Shown piece after piece: positions 44,369 through 54,250 of a stretch of 64,000 nt of DNA. The first letter of the stretch is position 1. Each line of letters starts with the position of its first letter. Both the position numbers and the translations under genes were made by a program. Below the pieces are notes generated by a model that did no database searches, was not told the DNA's origin, and saw only the letters and a list, made by a program, of their open reading frames with translations. This DNA comes from Methanoregula sp. (lineage in GTDB: Archaea > Halobacteriota > Methanomicrobia > Methanomicrobiales > Methanospirillaceae), in contig JALOBP010000004.1 in the NCBI GenBank assembly GCA_023228295.1, positions 1-64,000 of the forward strand, given 5' to 3'.

Positions 44369-46312
44369 CTAGTCCTCGAAGAGCGCCGGGTTCTGGCGGC
44401 GCAGCAACCACCGCCGGGCGAAGAACACGCCCGCACCCAGGATCCCGACCAGGGCAATGACCAGCACAATGTTCATGACCGGGGGCTGTTCCGCGGCTGG
44501 TGCAGGGGATGCCGGCGGGGCTGTTGTCTGCGTGGTGACGGGTACGGTCGTCACGATTCCCGCGGCATCATCTGCCTTGTACAGATCCCCGTACATGGGG
44601 GCCACCTGAGTGGTTGGGAGGATTGTTGTGGCAGTGGTCGTGGCATTGCCCGGTGTCCCGGCGATCGCAAAGAGCGAGAAGCCGGACGTTGTGGCAGAGA
44701 AGTACACGGTCCCGTCCTTTGTTGAGACAACGGTCGTGGGCAGCGCCACCCAGCCGGTTTCCGTCAGGTGGTAGAGCACGATGGTTGACGGGTCGATCCC
44801 GTTCTCGTCCAGCCATGCCTGCGGGACGCTGAAGAGGAGTTCTGCATTCGTGATTGTGGTGTATCGCGCCGGGACGAGACTGATGTATTGGTACACGGTA
44901 CCCGGGGGTGCGACCCGGTTAGTCCCGGATCCGTCCTGAACGGTACCGGTCACAATGAGATCCTTTAAGCCAGTTCCGGTCACGACCGCCAGGTACGCTC
45001 TTGAGTCCCCGCCGATATTCACGGTGACAGTCCTGGCAGGGGAATCCATTATGACAGCATCATCGTCACTGGTTTCCATACCCTGATCCGTTGTTGTACC
45101 GGGAGCCGGATCTGGAACCGTGACATCTACCGGCACCGTTACGCTTTGCCCGTCAACGGTGACGGTGATCATTGCCGTGCCGTTCATTACCGGGGCGAAC
45201 AAGGTGGTGTTCGTGCCTGCCAACGTGTTGCCGGTCACTGGCAAGAGGCTGCCCGAGACCCCGCTCAGGGAGAATGCAACCGGGACCGTGTCCGGGACAA
45301 AGATGCCTCCGCTGGCGGTGTCGGTGCCGTCAGAGGTCTTTGTCAGGGACATTCGGATCGTCGCGGTCCCGGGAGTTGTGATGGTGGTGGTGGACGATGA
45401 GGCAGTGAGCACCAGCCAGGATGAGGGATCGGCCAGACCGGAGATGAGACCCGAAAACCCGGGCGTATTCGTGCCCCACCAGTTGTTGATAAAAGTCCCG
45501 ATAGTGCCGCCGTTGTTGTTGATTGCCAGCCCGGTCGTTGAAGGATCGTTATTAAACCGGGAGAACCTGATTGTCGATATTGTACCGGAGTTAGCGATAG
45601 CGCCTCCAACTCCAATCGTGCATCCTGCAAAGGAGGATGATGTGATGGATGTAATTGTACCAAAATTATCGATCGCGCCCCCAACACCCGCTGATGCCGG
45701 GCATCGGGTAAATGTTGAGTCTGTTACCGTGAGTGTGCCGGTATTGTAAATACAGCCACCCTCGAGTGCTTTACATTCGGAGAATGTTGTGTCGGTAACG
45801 GTAAGCGTGCCACCATTGTTATAGATTGTACCACCCAGTCCGTCTCCTGCCCCCACATAATTTACACGAAACCCGGAAAATGATGTGGAGGTTATCCGGA
45901 CCGTTGCGCCATCATTTCTAATGCCACCACCAGATCCCCCGTAAGAGGCTAAAGATGGATTACACAGGGTAAGGTTGTCGATGGCAAAGTTTGTAGTACC
46001 GCCCGAGACACTGAAGACCCGGGAGGCTGCATAGATAACAGTGTTCCCTGCATTGCCGTCGTATGAGGTGTTGGCCCGGATCGTGATGCTCTTTGAGACC
46101 GTGATGCCGTATTCGAAGTAAGCACCGGGCTGGAGGATGATGACATCGCCATCACTTGCACTGGCGATCGCGTCCGCCAGCGCAGTTGCCGAGCTGTTGT
46201 CGATCGTTGTTTCTGCAGCCGCCACCGGTGCCGCAAGCGCCAGCAGTATGATTGCCAGCACAGCAGCAGCAACAGCGTATTGTCCCGGGCCTGAAAACAT
46301 TTCCTGCGCCAT
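44369..46312 (-). CDS. Surface protein: parallel beta-helix, PGF-pre-PGF-like domain, C-terminal anchor
   Basis: Encodes 647 residues. A signal peptide (VAAAVLAIILLALAAPVAAA) is followed by a right-handed beta-helix with polymorphic-outer-membrane-like repeats (LTVTDTTFSECKA, LTVTDSTFTRC, SITSSSFAGC). Next come an Ig-like stretch, a PGF-pre-PGF-like domain (PQAWLDENGIDP, then GFSLFAIAG), a Thr/Pro stalk, a transmembrane helix, and the tail RRWLLRRQNPALFED. The domain order and tail match the surface protein at 23100, so both probably use one export and anchoring route. A role in adhesion or cell envelope is likely. Confidence 0.86.
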   Translation of the reverse strand: MAQEMFSGPGQYAVAAAVLAIILLALAAPVAAAETTIDNSSATALADAIASASDGDVIILQPGAYFEYGITVSKSITIRANTSYDGNAGNTVIYAASRVFSVSGGTTNFAIDNLTLCNPSLASYGGSGGGIRNDGATVRITSTSFSGFRVNYVGAGDGLGGTIYNNGGTLTVTDTTFSECKALEGGCIYNTGTLTVTDSTFTRCPASAGVGGAIDNFGTITSITSSSFAGCTIGVGGAIANSGTISTIRFSRFNNDPSTTGLAINNNGGTIGTFINNWWGTNTPGFSGLISGLADPSSWLVLTASSSTTTITTPGTATIRMSLTKTSDGTDTASGGIFVPDTVPVAFSLSGVSGSLLPVTGNTLAGTNTTLFAPVMNGTAMITVTVDGQSVTVPVDVTVPDPAPGTTTDQGMETSDDDAVIMDSPARTVTVNIGGDSRAYLAVVTGTGLKDLIVTGTVQDGSGTNRVAPPGTVYQYISLVPARYTTITNAELLFSVPQAWLDENGIDPSTIVLYHLTETGWVALPTTVVSTKDGTVYFSATTSGFSLFAIAGTPGNATTTATTILPTTQVAPMYGDLYKADDAAGIVTTVPVTTQTTAPPASPAPAAEQPPVMNIVLVIALVGILGAGVFFARRWLLRRQNPALFED

Positions 46313-46586
46313 AGTTCCCTTCCCACGTGCTCCCTGTATTGGGATGGCGACACCCGTCCCGGGAATGCCAGGGCCCTCAACCGGTAACGATCACGGTCGT
46401 ATACTCCAGAAAAACAAGATCCCACCGGCAGGTCATGGCCGGTGCTTCCGTGTACTGGAACCTGACCAATGTGATTGTAATTTTTAACATTTTGTAACAG
46501 ACCGCAATAAATACATCGTTTTATTCTGCGGTTTGTATCAGAGTGATCCGGGGACAGACATCCGTATAGCAACCGGACTGACGTAT
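46313..46586. other. Intergenic region between surface protein gene and superoperon end
   Basis: It holds the upstream region of the surface protein gene. An AT-rich imperfect inverted repeat (ACCGCAATAAA near 46501, TTTATTCTGCGGT near 46521) could be a terminator or regulator site. No gene seen. Confidence 0.35.
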
Positions 46587-46607
46587 TAAAAGAAAGAAAA
46601 AGGGAAA
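46587..46607 (-). terminator. T-rich terminator of the translation superoperon
   Basis: Just past the gltX stop, the minus strand carries a T-rich tract (CCCTTTTTCTTTCTTTT), typical of archaeal intrinsic termination. Confidence 0.6.
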
Positions 46608-46609
46608 AT

Positions 46610-48301
46610 TCACTTGTGCGTGAAGTACGCTTTCACGCCGTCGGCATCCACGAAATCGATCTTCACGAACCCGACCCGCTCGAACTGGACTACCTTTCCG
46701 AGCGCGGTCTTCACCTGCGGTTCGCAGGCGCCGGTCATCTCGCCATCCGGCGTCAGGAGTTTGCAAGGCACAGCCTGCTGCACCGGGAGCCACTGGATGA
46801 TCCGGGCTTTTGCAGCCCTGGCATCGGCAAGCGAATCGCCAGCGAATGTGAACGAGGGGGTACCATGGTCCCAGGTGACGTTTACATTGAAGAGGTCCTT
46901 GAGCCGGATCATGGTGACATCGGGAGTAATCTCGCTATTAGGGATAAGAACAGTTCCATCAAACTCCAGCGTCCGGGTGCCCCGGGCGGCATCGCCCGGG
47001 TGGAGCATCGCATGGGCGGTGTGCTTCTGCGCCCCGCTGATGGTGATCTCAATGGGATCCGGCACGAAGAAGTACCGGTTAGCCGTAGGGTCAACAATCT
47101 TCTTGTTCTCAGCATAGAGGTTGTCCCACGAGAACGAGATGTCGGTGTCACCAATGCCGATGGCAAGCATTGCATTTTTCACTGCCTCGGGGCTGATCCC
47201 CCGACGGGCCAGGGCCCGCATCGTGCCGAGACGAATATCATCCCAGCCGGAGTAGGTGCCATCATTGATCCCAAGGCGCATCTGGGACGTGGAGAGGACA
47301 ACTCCTTCGATCCCCATCCGACCGTAGTGGCGGTACACCGGCACCTGCCAGCCCATGTGGTCGTAGATATAGCGCTGCCGCCGGGTGTTGGCGATATGGT
47401 CCTTGCCCCGGATCACATGCGTGACCCCGAGGAAGTGATCATCGGCAACCACCGAGAAATTCATCAGCGGGTATACGTGGGCTTTCACTTTCGGGTGGGG
47501 CGGAGAGTCGAGGATACGGAAGGCCGGGTAGTCCCGCATGGCCGGGTCCGGGTTGTTGAGATCGGTCTTGATCCGGACCGAGACCTCGCCCTCTTTATAC
47601 CCGTGATCGAGCATCTTCTGCCACATTGCGAGATTTTTCTCGACCGGCTGGTCGCGGCAGGGGCAGGCAGTCTTTGCCTGCTTGAGCTCCTTGAAGTGCT
47701 CATTGTCGCAGGTGCAGACATACGCCCCACCGCGCTCGATGAGCTGTTTGCAGAGGTCGTAATAGAGAGGGAGCCGGTCACTCTGGGTCACGGTCTCGGT
47801 GATGCCAAGCCCGAGCCACTTGAGATCCTCAACCACCATCTCGTAGGCATCGGGATCGACCCGCTTGGGATCGGTGTCCTCAATCCGGAGAATATATCTC
47901 CCGCCATACTGCTTCACGTATGCATCGTTGAGAGCTGCTGCCCGGGCATGCCCGATATGGAGCGGGCCGGAGGGGTTGGGGGCAAACCGCATCACAACAC
48001 CCTTCTCTGATTTCTCAAGATCGGGGAGCACTTTCTTGTGCTCGTGCTTCTCCGAGAGTGCAGCAAACATCTCCGGTGCACGGGACTGGAGGGTGACGAC
48101 ACGATCTTCAGCAGAGAGTGCCGCGACATCGGCAATTGCCTCCTTTGCAAGGGCCGAGACTTCCTTTGCCTTACTGCGCAGTTCCGGGTGGGCACCCATG
48201 ACCATCCCGATAACAGCACCTGCCTGCGGTACGCCGCCGTGCTTCACCGCGTTCTGGAGTGCACACAAAAAGAGGAGCTCTTTTGGATCTTCCCCGGCCA
48301 T
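46610..48301 (-). CDS. gltX: Glutamyl-tRNA synthetase (archaeal type)
   Basis: Encodes 563 residues. The class I HIGH motif is PSGPLHIGHARAA and the KMSKS-equivalent is LSTSQMRLG. IEDTDPKRVDPDAYE and the C-terminal beta-barrel anticodon region place it with archaeal/eukaryotic GluRS. In archaea this enzyme charges both tRNA-Glu and tRNA-Gln, the latter being amidated afterwards. It is the last gene of the superoperon, 2 bp after the prenyl synthase. Confidence 0.96.
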   Translation of the reverse strand: MAGEDPKELLFLCALQNAVKHGGVPQAGAVIGMVMGAHPELRSKAKEVSALAKEAIADVAALSAEDRVVTLQSRAPEMFAALSEKHEHKKVLPDLEKSEKGVVMRFAPNPSGPLHIGHARAAALNDAYVKQYGGRYILRIEDTDPKRVDPDAYEMVVEDLKWLGLGITETVTQSDRLPLYYDLCKQLIERGGAYVCTCDNEHFKELKQAKTACPCRDQPVEKNLAMWQKMLDHGYKEGEVSVRIKTDLNNPDPAMRDYPAFRILDSPPHPKVKAHVYPLMNFSVVADDHFLGVTHVIRGKDHIANTRRQRYIYDHMGWQVPVYRHYGRMGIEGVVLSTSQMRLGINDGTYSGWDDIRLGTMRALARRGISPEAVKNAMLAIGIGDTDISFSWDNLYAENKKIVDPTANRYFFVPDPIEITISGAQKHTAHAMLHPGDAARGTRTLEFDGTVLIPNSEITPDVTMIRLKDLFNVNVTWDHGTPSFTFAGDSLADARAAKARIIQWLPVQQAVPCKLLTPDGEMTGACEPQVKTALGKVVQFERVGFVKIDFVDADGVKAYFTHK

Positions 48302-48303
48302 TT

Positions 48304-49269
48304 TTAATAACTCCGGGTAATGAAGAACTCGCCAACGTCCATCAGGAGCTGTCGTTCCTTTGAGGGGGGCAGGATGGAGAGGTGCCGGTTACTGTCGGCA
48401 ACAAGATCTGAAGCGATCTTCTGCACCTCATCGAGGACCCCCGCATCGGTCAGTTCCTTAATCGCGGCATTTATCTCTGCGGGAGACAGGTCTTTTTGGT
48501 ATTTCTTCAGGTCAAGACCTTTTTCCCGTGCCTTGATCATAATAAGGGTCTGCTTGCCCTCGCGGAGGTCGGAGGCCTGGTCCTTCCCGCTCTTCTCCGC
48601 GGGGGTCAGGAGATCGATTAAGTCATCCTGGATCTGGAATGCAATACCGGTGTTGAGCCCGAAGTTATAGAGAGCTTTTACCTGCATGACATTACCTCCG
48701 CCAAGGACCGCCCCGATACCTGCTGCAGCTGCATAGAGAACACCGGTCTTCATTCGTACCATTTCCAGGTATTCTCCTTCAGTGACATCAGAGCGGTGCT
48801 CGAACGACATGTCCATGTGCTGACCTTCGCAGATATCCGCACAGGCCCGGGCAAGCATCTTCACGGCACGGACTTTTGCATCGTCTTTCGAATTGGTCAT
48901 GCAGATGTGTTCGAATGCCCGGGCGTACAGGACGTCCCCGGCGAGGATGCCGGTGGGCATATCCCATTTCGTGTGAACCGTCGGGACACCGCGGCGCATA
49001 CGATCATCGTCCATGATGTCGTCATGGATGAGCGTAAAAGTGTGCGTGACTTCGAGCGCAAGGGCTGCCTGCAGGATCTCATCCGAACTCCCGGGAGTTA
49101 CCGCATCCGCTGATAGCATGACAACCGCGGGGCGGAGCCGTTTTCCTCCCGCTGCGAGCAGGTGGGCCGAAGCCTTGTTCAGTTCCCCCGCCTTATCAAC
49201 GAAGTCACGGTCGATCATGCGATCGATGGTCTTTGCAACCGATTCCAGGTACGATGGAAGATCCGACAT
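48304..49269 (-). CDS. idsA: Short-chain isoprenyl diphosphate synthase
   Basis: Encodes 321 residues; ATG at 49269 with GTGAGG just upstream is preferred over a GTG at 49281. The first Asp-rich motif is LIHDDIMDDDRMRRG and the second is FQIQDDLIDL. AGGKRLRP near residue 42 binds the diphosphate. It condenses IPP units into farnesyl or geranylgeranyl diphosphate for archaeal lipids. It follows the RNase J gene and fni in the same operon. Confidence 0.93.
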   Translation of the reverse strand: MSDLPSYLESVAKTIDRMIDRDFVDKAGELNKASAHLLAAGGKRLRPAVVMLSADAVTPGSSDEILQAALALEVTHTFTLIHDDIMDDDRMRRGVPTVHTKWDMPTGILAGDVLYARAFEHICMTNSKDDAKVRAVKMLARACADICEGQHMDMSFEHRSDVTEGEYLEMVRMKTGVLYAAAAGIGAVLGGGNVMQVKALYNFGLNTGIAFQIQDDLIDLLTPAEKSGKDQASDLREGKQTLIMIKAREKGLDLKKYQKDLSPAEINAAIKELTDAGVLDEVQKIASDLVADSNRHLSILPPSKERQLLMDVGEFFITRSY

Positions 49270-49281
49270 AAATTTCCTCAC

Positions 49282-50619
49282 TTAATTAATCCTGAGCCGC
49301 TGCCCGTTCTTCAGCATGTGGACAGTAGAGTCGGGTGTGTACCCCATCTCACCGGCAAACTGGGTGTATTCTGCAGTCATGGTCAGGCTCCCGTGCGCAG
49401 GGATGACATGCTGCGGCTGCAGGAGCTGGACAAGTTCGTAGTGGTCCTCGCGGTACGCGTGGCCGCTGACATGGAGGTCATCGAATACCCGTGCCCCGGC
49501 CAGGTTCATCCGTGCCTCGATGAGGTAACGCTGGCCAAAGTTCATCGGGTTAGGGATAATATTGGCCGAGATGAGGACCTTGTCGCCCTGCGTAAGCATG
49601 TAGGGGGTATCCCCGGTCGCGATGCGGGTCAGGACCGAACCGGGTTCACCCTGGTGGCCGGTGACGATCGGCAGGAACTGGTCCTTACCGCCCTTCATGA
49701 TCCGGCGCAGGGTACGGTCGACCGTCCGCCGGTTCCCAAAGGCGCTCGTGGTCTCGGGGAAGGATACGAGTTTCATCCGTTCCGCCGTCACAGCGTACTT
49801 CTCCATGGATAAGCCGAGCAGCACCGGTTTCCTGCCGATCTCGTGGGCGCATTCCGCAATCGTCTTGATACGGGATATATGGGACGAGAAGGTAGAGACG
49901 ATGATCGCGTTCTTGTCATCCTCGTAACTCGTGAGCGTGTCGCGGACGAGATCGCGGGCGATCCGCTCACTCGGGCAGCGGCCTTTTTTGCCAACGTTGG
50001 TGGACTCGACAATGAGGGCCAGCACACCCTCCTTGCCGATCTGGCGGAGGCGGGCAAAGTCCGGGGGTTCGCCGATGACCGGGGTCCGGTCCAGCTTGAA
50101 ATCCAGGGCATAGACAATGGCCCCGTGGGGCGTATGCAGCACCGGCGTCACAGCATCGATAATCGAGTGCTGGGTGCGGACAAACTCGAGGACAAGGTTC
50201 TGGGAGAGGTTATACCGCTGCCCGGCTTTAAGTGCCATGAGCCTGGTGGCGGCGCTGTTTTTCGGGTCGCCGACAAGCTGCTGCCGGATCAATTCCGTGG
50301 TGTACGGGGTCGCAATGACCGGGGCATTGTACCGGTTCGCCAGCATCGGGATGGCCCCGATATGGTCGAGGTGGCCGTGAGAGCAGACAATAGCTTTCAC
50401 GGTGCCGTCGTTCGCAGTCAGAACGGTGTCGTCCGGTACTGCCTTCATCTTGATCAGGTCCGCAACATGCAGGTTCGCGAGATCTGCATCCTCATGGACC
50501 ATCACCTGGTCGAGGCGAAGACCCATGTCAAAGATGACAATCTCCTTTCCACAGCGGACGGCGGTCATATTGCGCCCGACCTCCTCATACCCGCCAACTG
50601 CAATAATTTCAATATCCAT
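49282..50619 (-). CDS. RNase J-type beta-CASP ribonuclease
   Basis: Encodes 445 residues. Metallo-beta-lactamase motif SHGHLDHIGAIP and the beta-CASP segment VSTFSSHISRIKTIA, then THGHxG-like ends (HVSGHAYREDHYEL, VIPAHGSLTMTAEY), fit the archaeal RNase J family of exonucleases. It degrades or matures RNA 5' to 3'. It sits among isoprenoid genes, a conserved archaeal arrangement. Confidence 0.93.
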   Translation of the reverse strand: MDIEIIAVGGYEEVGRNMTAVRCGKEIVIFDMGLRLDQVMVHEDADLANLHVADLIKMKAVPDDTVLTANDGTVKAIVCSHGHLDHIGAIPMLANRYNAPVIATPYTTELIRQQLVGDPKNSAATRLMALKAGQRYNLSQNLVLEFVRTQHSIIDAVTPVLHTPHGAIVYALDFKLDRTPVIGEPPDFARLRQIGKEGVLALIVESTNVGKKGRCPSERIARDLVRDTLTSYEDDKNAIIVSTFSSHISRIKTIAECAHEIGRKPVLLGLSMEKYAVTAERMKLVSFPETTSAFGNRRTVDRTLRRIMKGGKDQFLPIVTGHQGEPGSVLTRIATGDTPYMLTQGDKVLISANIIPNPMNFGQRYLIEARMNLAGARVFDDLHVSGHAYREDHYELVQLLQPQHVIPAHGSLTMTAEYTQFAGEMGYTPDSTVHMLKNGQRLRIN

Positions 50620-50678
50620 TTTTTTCTCCGTATGTTCTGGTGGTAAGTGTACCTTGAAATATTCCCCGATAGGGGTGT

Positions 50679-51770
50679 TTATCGTTTTATCCGGGCCGGA
50701 TTGTCCTTGTCGATCATCTGCCGGGTCCTGCCGGTGAGCTGCACGGATGCCTTTCTCAGGTCGGGGACAGTCGCTGATCCGGTGAGGAACATGGTGACGG
50801 TGAGTTCCCGGTGGATTGCATCGATGGTCCGCGCGAGGACATCGTCGCTCTCAATCGCAGGCTTCAGGAGTGGCAGGGCCATGCCACAGAGATCTGCACC
50901 GAACGCAAGCCCCTTGGCAATATCCATCCCGCTCCGTATTCCGCCCGATGCGATCACGGGGTTACCGGTTGCGAGCACTTCAGCAAGGCTGACCACCGTG
51001 GGAATACCCCAGCAGGCAAAATCCTGCCCGAGAGTCTTGAGGCCCTTGTCATGTTCCCGCCCGCTCTCTTCGGCACGGACACTCTCGACTGCCGCCCACG
51101 AGGTCCCGCCCCAGCCGCCGATATCGATGGCACTGGCACCGGCACCCCAAAGCGTTCGTGCAGTTGCTGCCGAGATGCCGCAGCCGGTTTCCTTCACAAT
51201 AACCGGGGTTTTGAAGTCACGGCAGAGTTCGGTGATGGCGTCAAGGCAGCCGATGGCATTATGGTCGCCCTCCGGCTGAATGGCTTCCTGGAGGAAGTTC
51301 AGGTGGATGGCAAGGGCATTGGCCCCGATCATCTCGACCGCCTTCTCCGCCCATTCGATGCCATGGTCACGGAGCTGAACAGCCCCGAGGTTGCCGACAA
51401 GGAAGGCATGCGGCGCCTCGTCCCGGACAACCGAGAAGGTATCGGCAAGTGCCGGGTTCTCGATGGCTGCCCGCTGGGAGCCGACCCCCATTCCCAACCC
51501 GTACCGCTCCGCCGCCCGGGCAAGCCGGGCGTTCACCACTTTGGTCCCGGGGTGACCCCCGGTCATGGCAGAGATGAAGAGAGGGGAGGAGAACGTGTGG
51601 TCCAGGAAGCGGCTCCGGATATCGATTTTTCCCATATCGCACTCAGGAAGGGCGTTGTGGACGAACCGGACATCGGAAAAGCCGGATTCTCCCGACTCGA
51701 CCTGTTCTTCTGCACAGATCCGCAGGTGATCGAGTTTGCGCGACGATGTGAACCGTTTTTTGTCTCCCAT
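50679..51770 (-). CDS. fni: Type 2 isopentenyl-diphosphate delta-isomerase
   Basis: Encodes 363 residues from the ATG at 51770, with GGTGA 8 nt upstream (a GTG at 51782 is possible). FMN-dependent TIM barrel: SRKLDHLRICAEEQVES, FISAMTGGHPGT, KETGCGISAATARTL, GGWGGTSWAAVE and GGIRSGMDIAKGLAFGAD. It interconverts IPP and DMAPP, the starter for prenyl synthesis. Confidence 0.95.
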   Translation of the reverse strand: MGDKKRFTSSRKLDHLRICAEEQVESGESGFSDVRFVHNALPECDMGKIDIRSRFLDHTFSSPLFISAMTGGHPGTKVVNARLARAAERYGLGMGVGSQRAAIENPALADTFSVVRDEAPHAFLVGNLGAVQLRDHGIEWAEKAVEMIGANALAIHLNFLQEAIQPEGDHNAIGCLDAITELCRDFKTPVIVKETGCGISAATARTLWGAGASAIDIGGWGGTSWAAVESVRAEESGREHDKGLKTLGQDFACWGIPTVVSLAEVLATGNPVIASGGIRSGMDIAKGLAFGADLCGMALPLLKPAIESDDVLARTIDAIHRELTVTMFLTGSATVPDLRKASVQLTGRTRQMIDKDNPARIKR

Positions 51771-51774
51771 GTTG

Positions 51775-52530
51775 TTATTCACCCCTCACCATGGTCCCGC
51801 CATGGGGCTTCCCGTTCAGGAAGTCACCCACACGCGAGACATGAAAAATGTCAGACCCGATCCCTGCATCCGCAAGGCCGAGCAGTTCGTCTATCTTTCC
51901 CCGCATGCCACCGGTAACATCGGTATGCTTTGAGATGCCGATATGAAGATCTAAAACCGTGCTCTTCGTAATACGGGGCACGACATGACCTTCATCAAGT
52001 ACACCCGGAACATCGGTGGCGAGCCCTACGCGGCGGATCGAAAGTTTCACCGCAAGGTACCGCACGAGCTGGTCGCCCGAGACAATACAGGCTCCCCGTG
52101 CAAGGTCCATCACCACGTCGCCGTGGATCACGGGGACCATCCCGAGCGCGAGCATTGTTTCCAGATGCCGGGTCTCGAACCCGACCAGCCTCCCGTTGTC
52201 AGCGATACCGGTATGGAGCGGGTGGACACCGATCGCGGGTACACCTTTCTCCCGCAGGGCACGGACCACCTCATCGTTGAGGCTGCTGACCGCCCGGTGG
52301 GTCACGAAGATCCCTTCGGTCTCTCCTGATTTTGCTCCCTGGTCCAGATGGTAACGTTTGGCTTCCGGGTGCCCGCAGGAACCGGCACCGTGGATGACCA
52401 CCGTCCCGCCGGATTGTGCGACGGCGATGGCAGAGGCTACGGTGGCGAGCTGCTCACAGTTGATGGCGCAGTCGGCCTGCTTGTCAGTGATGACACTCCC
52501 GCCGAGCTTCAGGATACAGGTATCAGACAT
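51775..52530 (-). CDS. Isopentenyl phosphate kinase
   Basis: Encodes 251 residues of the amino-acid-kinase fold: LKLGGSVITDKQ at the start, HGAGSCGHPEAKRY (catalytic His region, about 48-61), GDVVMDLARGACIVSGDQLV and GGMRGKIDELLGLA. It turns isopentenyl phosphate into IPP, the mark of the archaeal mevalonate pathway. It overlaps the mevalonate kinase gene by 8 bp. Confidence 0.94.
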   Translation of the reverse strand: MSDTCILKLGGSVITDKQADCAINCEQLATVASAIAVAQSGGTVVIHGAGSCGHPEAKRYHLDQGAKSGETEGIFVTHRAVSSLNDEVVRALREKGVPAIGVHPLHTGIADNGRLVGFETRHLETMLALGMVPVIHGDVVMDLARGACIVSGDQLVRYLAVKLSIRRVGLATDVPGVLDEGHVVPRITKSTVLDLHIGISKHTDVTGGMRGKIDELLGLADAGIGSDIFHVSRVGDFLNGKPHGGTMVRGE

Positions 52531-53392
52531 TCTTCTCCTTGCGTGCGCCTTCCGTATCGATGCCGGTCACGATTGCCCGGGCATCGCAGGCCTCGATAGC
52601 CTGCGCAACCCGGTGTTTCAGCTGCTTGGGACAGAGGGCCACCATGCTCCCGCCCCCGCCGGCCCCGGTGATCTTGGCACCGAACGCCCCGGCCGACCGG
52701 GAGGCAAGTACCATCCGGGCGAGCTGGTTGTGGCCGACACCCAGCACTTCGAGAAGTGCGTGGTTCATGCTCATATAGCGCCCGAGTTCCTTGGGGTTGT
52801 TCAGGTGGTGGATCCCGCTCATGGTCACCCCTTCGATGGCATCCAGGACCGGGTCCACGATCTCGGGATGTTTCTTTTTGAAATCCGCGACCTGCTCCAC
52901 CATCCGGGACGTACTGTGCGAGACGAGCGAGTCCCCGATGACAAGATGCATATTCTGCGGCGGCAGGCGGCGCCGGGAGCCCCCACTGATAAGGACAATC
53001 CCCCCATATGATGAGACCGTGGTATCCGTGGGGCTCGCCCTGCCCTTCTGCACCGTCTTCTCGATCTCAAACGCCATGTTTGCAATATCTTCCCGGGTCT
53101 TGTTCAGTTTGAACTCGTCATTGATGGCACAGAGCGTTGCGACCGTGACTGCTGCTGACGATCCAAGACCTGACGAACTGGGGATCTGCGAATTAATGTA
53201 CACGCTGCCCACAACGCCCATCGCCTCAAAACACCCGTCGATATACGGTGATTTTGCCTTCTGGGCACGCTTGGTATCCCTCACCGTCACAAAGACGCGG
53301 GGTTTAATGGCCATGGCTATGCCGGGCTTTCCGTATACTACTGCATGCTCGCCGAACAGGAATACCTTGCCCGGCGCACTCCACGTTGCCAA
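52523..53392 (-). CDS. mvk: Mevalonate kinase
   Basis: Encodes 289 residues of the GHMP kinase family: APGKVFLFGEHAVVYGKPG, the ATP loop PSSSGLGSSAAVTVATL and the C-terminal KITGAGGGGSMVAL. It phosphorylates mevalonate at the entry to the isoprenoid branch. It lies 1 bp after the Memo-family gene. Confidence 0.95.
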   Translation of the reverse strand: MATWSAPGKVFLFGEHAVVYGKPGIAMAIKPRVFVTVRDTKRAQKAKSPYIDGCFEAMGVVGSVYINSQIPSSSGLGSSAAVTVATLCAINDEFKLNKTREDIANMAFEIEKTVQKGRASPTDTTVSSYGGIVLISGGSRRRLPPQNMHLVIGDSLVSHSTSRMVEQVADFKKKHPEIVDPVLDAIEGVTMSGIHHLNNPKELGRYMSMNHALLEVLGVGHNQLARMVLASRSAGAFGAKITGAGGGGSMVALCPKQLKHRVAQAIEACDARAIVTGIDTEGARKEKNV

Positions 53393-53393
53393 C

Positions 53394-54185
53394 CTAGATC
53401 ACCGCAATACCGGCATACCCCACGACTTCCCGGGTGTCCCCGGTTACGTCACCGCTGGTCGCGTACCTGATGAGGTGTGCTGTTGTCGCCCCGAAATTTT
53501 TACAGGCCATTATCATTGCCGAGATCGGCCCGTACCCGCAACAGGTTATGCCGCGTTCCTCGATCCGTCGGTAAAACTCTTTGACGTCAAGGGTCTTTAA
53601 CGGTTCGATAGCATACAGATCGTCATCATTTGCCTTTGCCGCCGGGACATAGTGGGAGAAATCGCTTGACGCAACAATCCTGATATCCCGTTTTGTCTGC
53701 CGTATCGCTGCCGTAATGACATCCGCAAGACGTTGTGCACTCGGGTAGTCCTGCGGGCCCATCATAACCGGGACAATCCGGGCACGGGGGAAGCGGTACC
53801 TGATAAACGGCATCTGGACTTCAATCGAATGTTCATCCCGGTGGGAGAATTCGTCGACTTCAAGATCCAGGGCATTGATGAACTCCTCGTCCGGATCCAT
53901 GATACCAAGGGGAGTCTCCCAGGGAACTTTTGAGACACTGGTGAGATAACCACGATGGGAAGGGCCGATCACGACAAAGGTACCGGAAAAGGCTGCAGGT
54001 ATTGCACCGAACGCGTGGGCGGCAACCTGCCCGGAATAGATATACCCTGCATGGGGTGAAACAATCCCGAGCGGGGATTTCTTCTCAGGTTTTACTGAAG
54101 AGAAGAATTTTTCCAGCAACTGTTCCAGATGAGACGGATCATTCGGATAGAACATGCCGGCTACTGCGCATGTACGCATCTTCAT
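53394..54185 (-). CDS. MEMO1-family protein
   Basis: Encodes 263 residues: AGMFYPNDPSHLEQLL, SPHAGYIYSGQVAAHAF, VVIGPSHRGY, DEHSIEVQMPFI and VASSDFSHY. The conserved His and Cys/Asp residues match the Memo/dioxygenase-like fold. Often found with AMMECR1 and a radical-SAM protein, it is here in the archaeal mevalonate/ribosomal operon. Biochemical role not settled. Confidence 0.92.
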   Translation of the reverse strand: MKMRTCAVAGMFYPNDPSHLEQLLEKFFSSVKPEKKSPLGIVSPHAGYIYSGQVAAHAFGAIPAAFSGTFVVIGPSHRGYLTSVSKVPWETPLGIMDPDEEFINALDLEVDEFSHRDEHSIEVQMPFIRYRFPRARIVPVMMGPQDYPSAQRLADVITAAIRQTKRDIRIVASSDFSHYVPAAKANDDDLYAIEPLKTLDVKEFYRRIEERGITCCGYGPISAMIMACKNFGATTAHLIRYATSGDVTGDTREVVGYAGIAVI

Positions 54186-54250
54186 CGGATCAACCCTCTG
54201 GTCCTTCTATTATATCCAGATATCGGTCACCGGAATAAAGGTGGACCGGA

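Noticed and set aside
46616..48010. 464-codon plus-strand open frame
   Set aside because: It is antisense to the clear gltX gene and its protein has no domain-like pattern; GC-rich codon bias opens the opposite strand.
50811..51917. 368-codon plus-strand frame
   Set aside because: Antisense to fni, whose motifs are complete.
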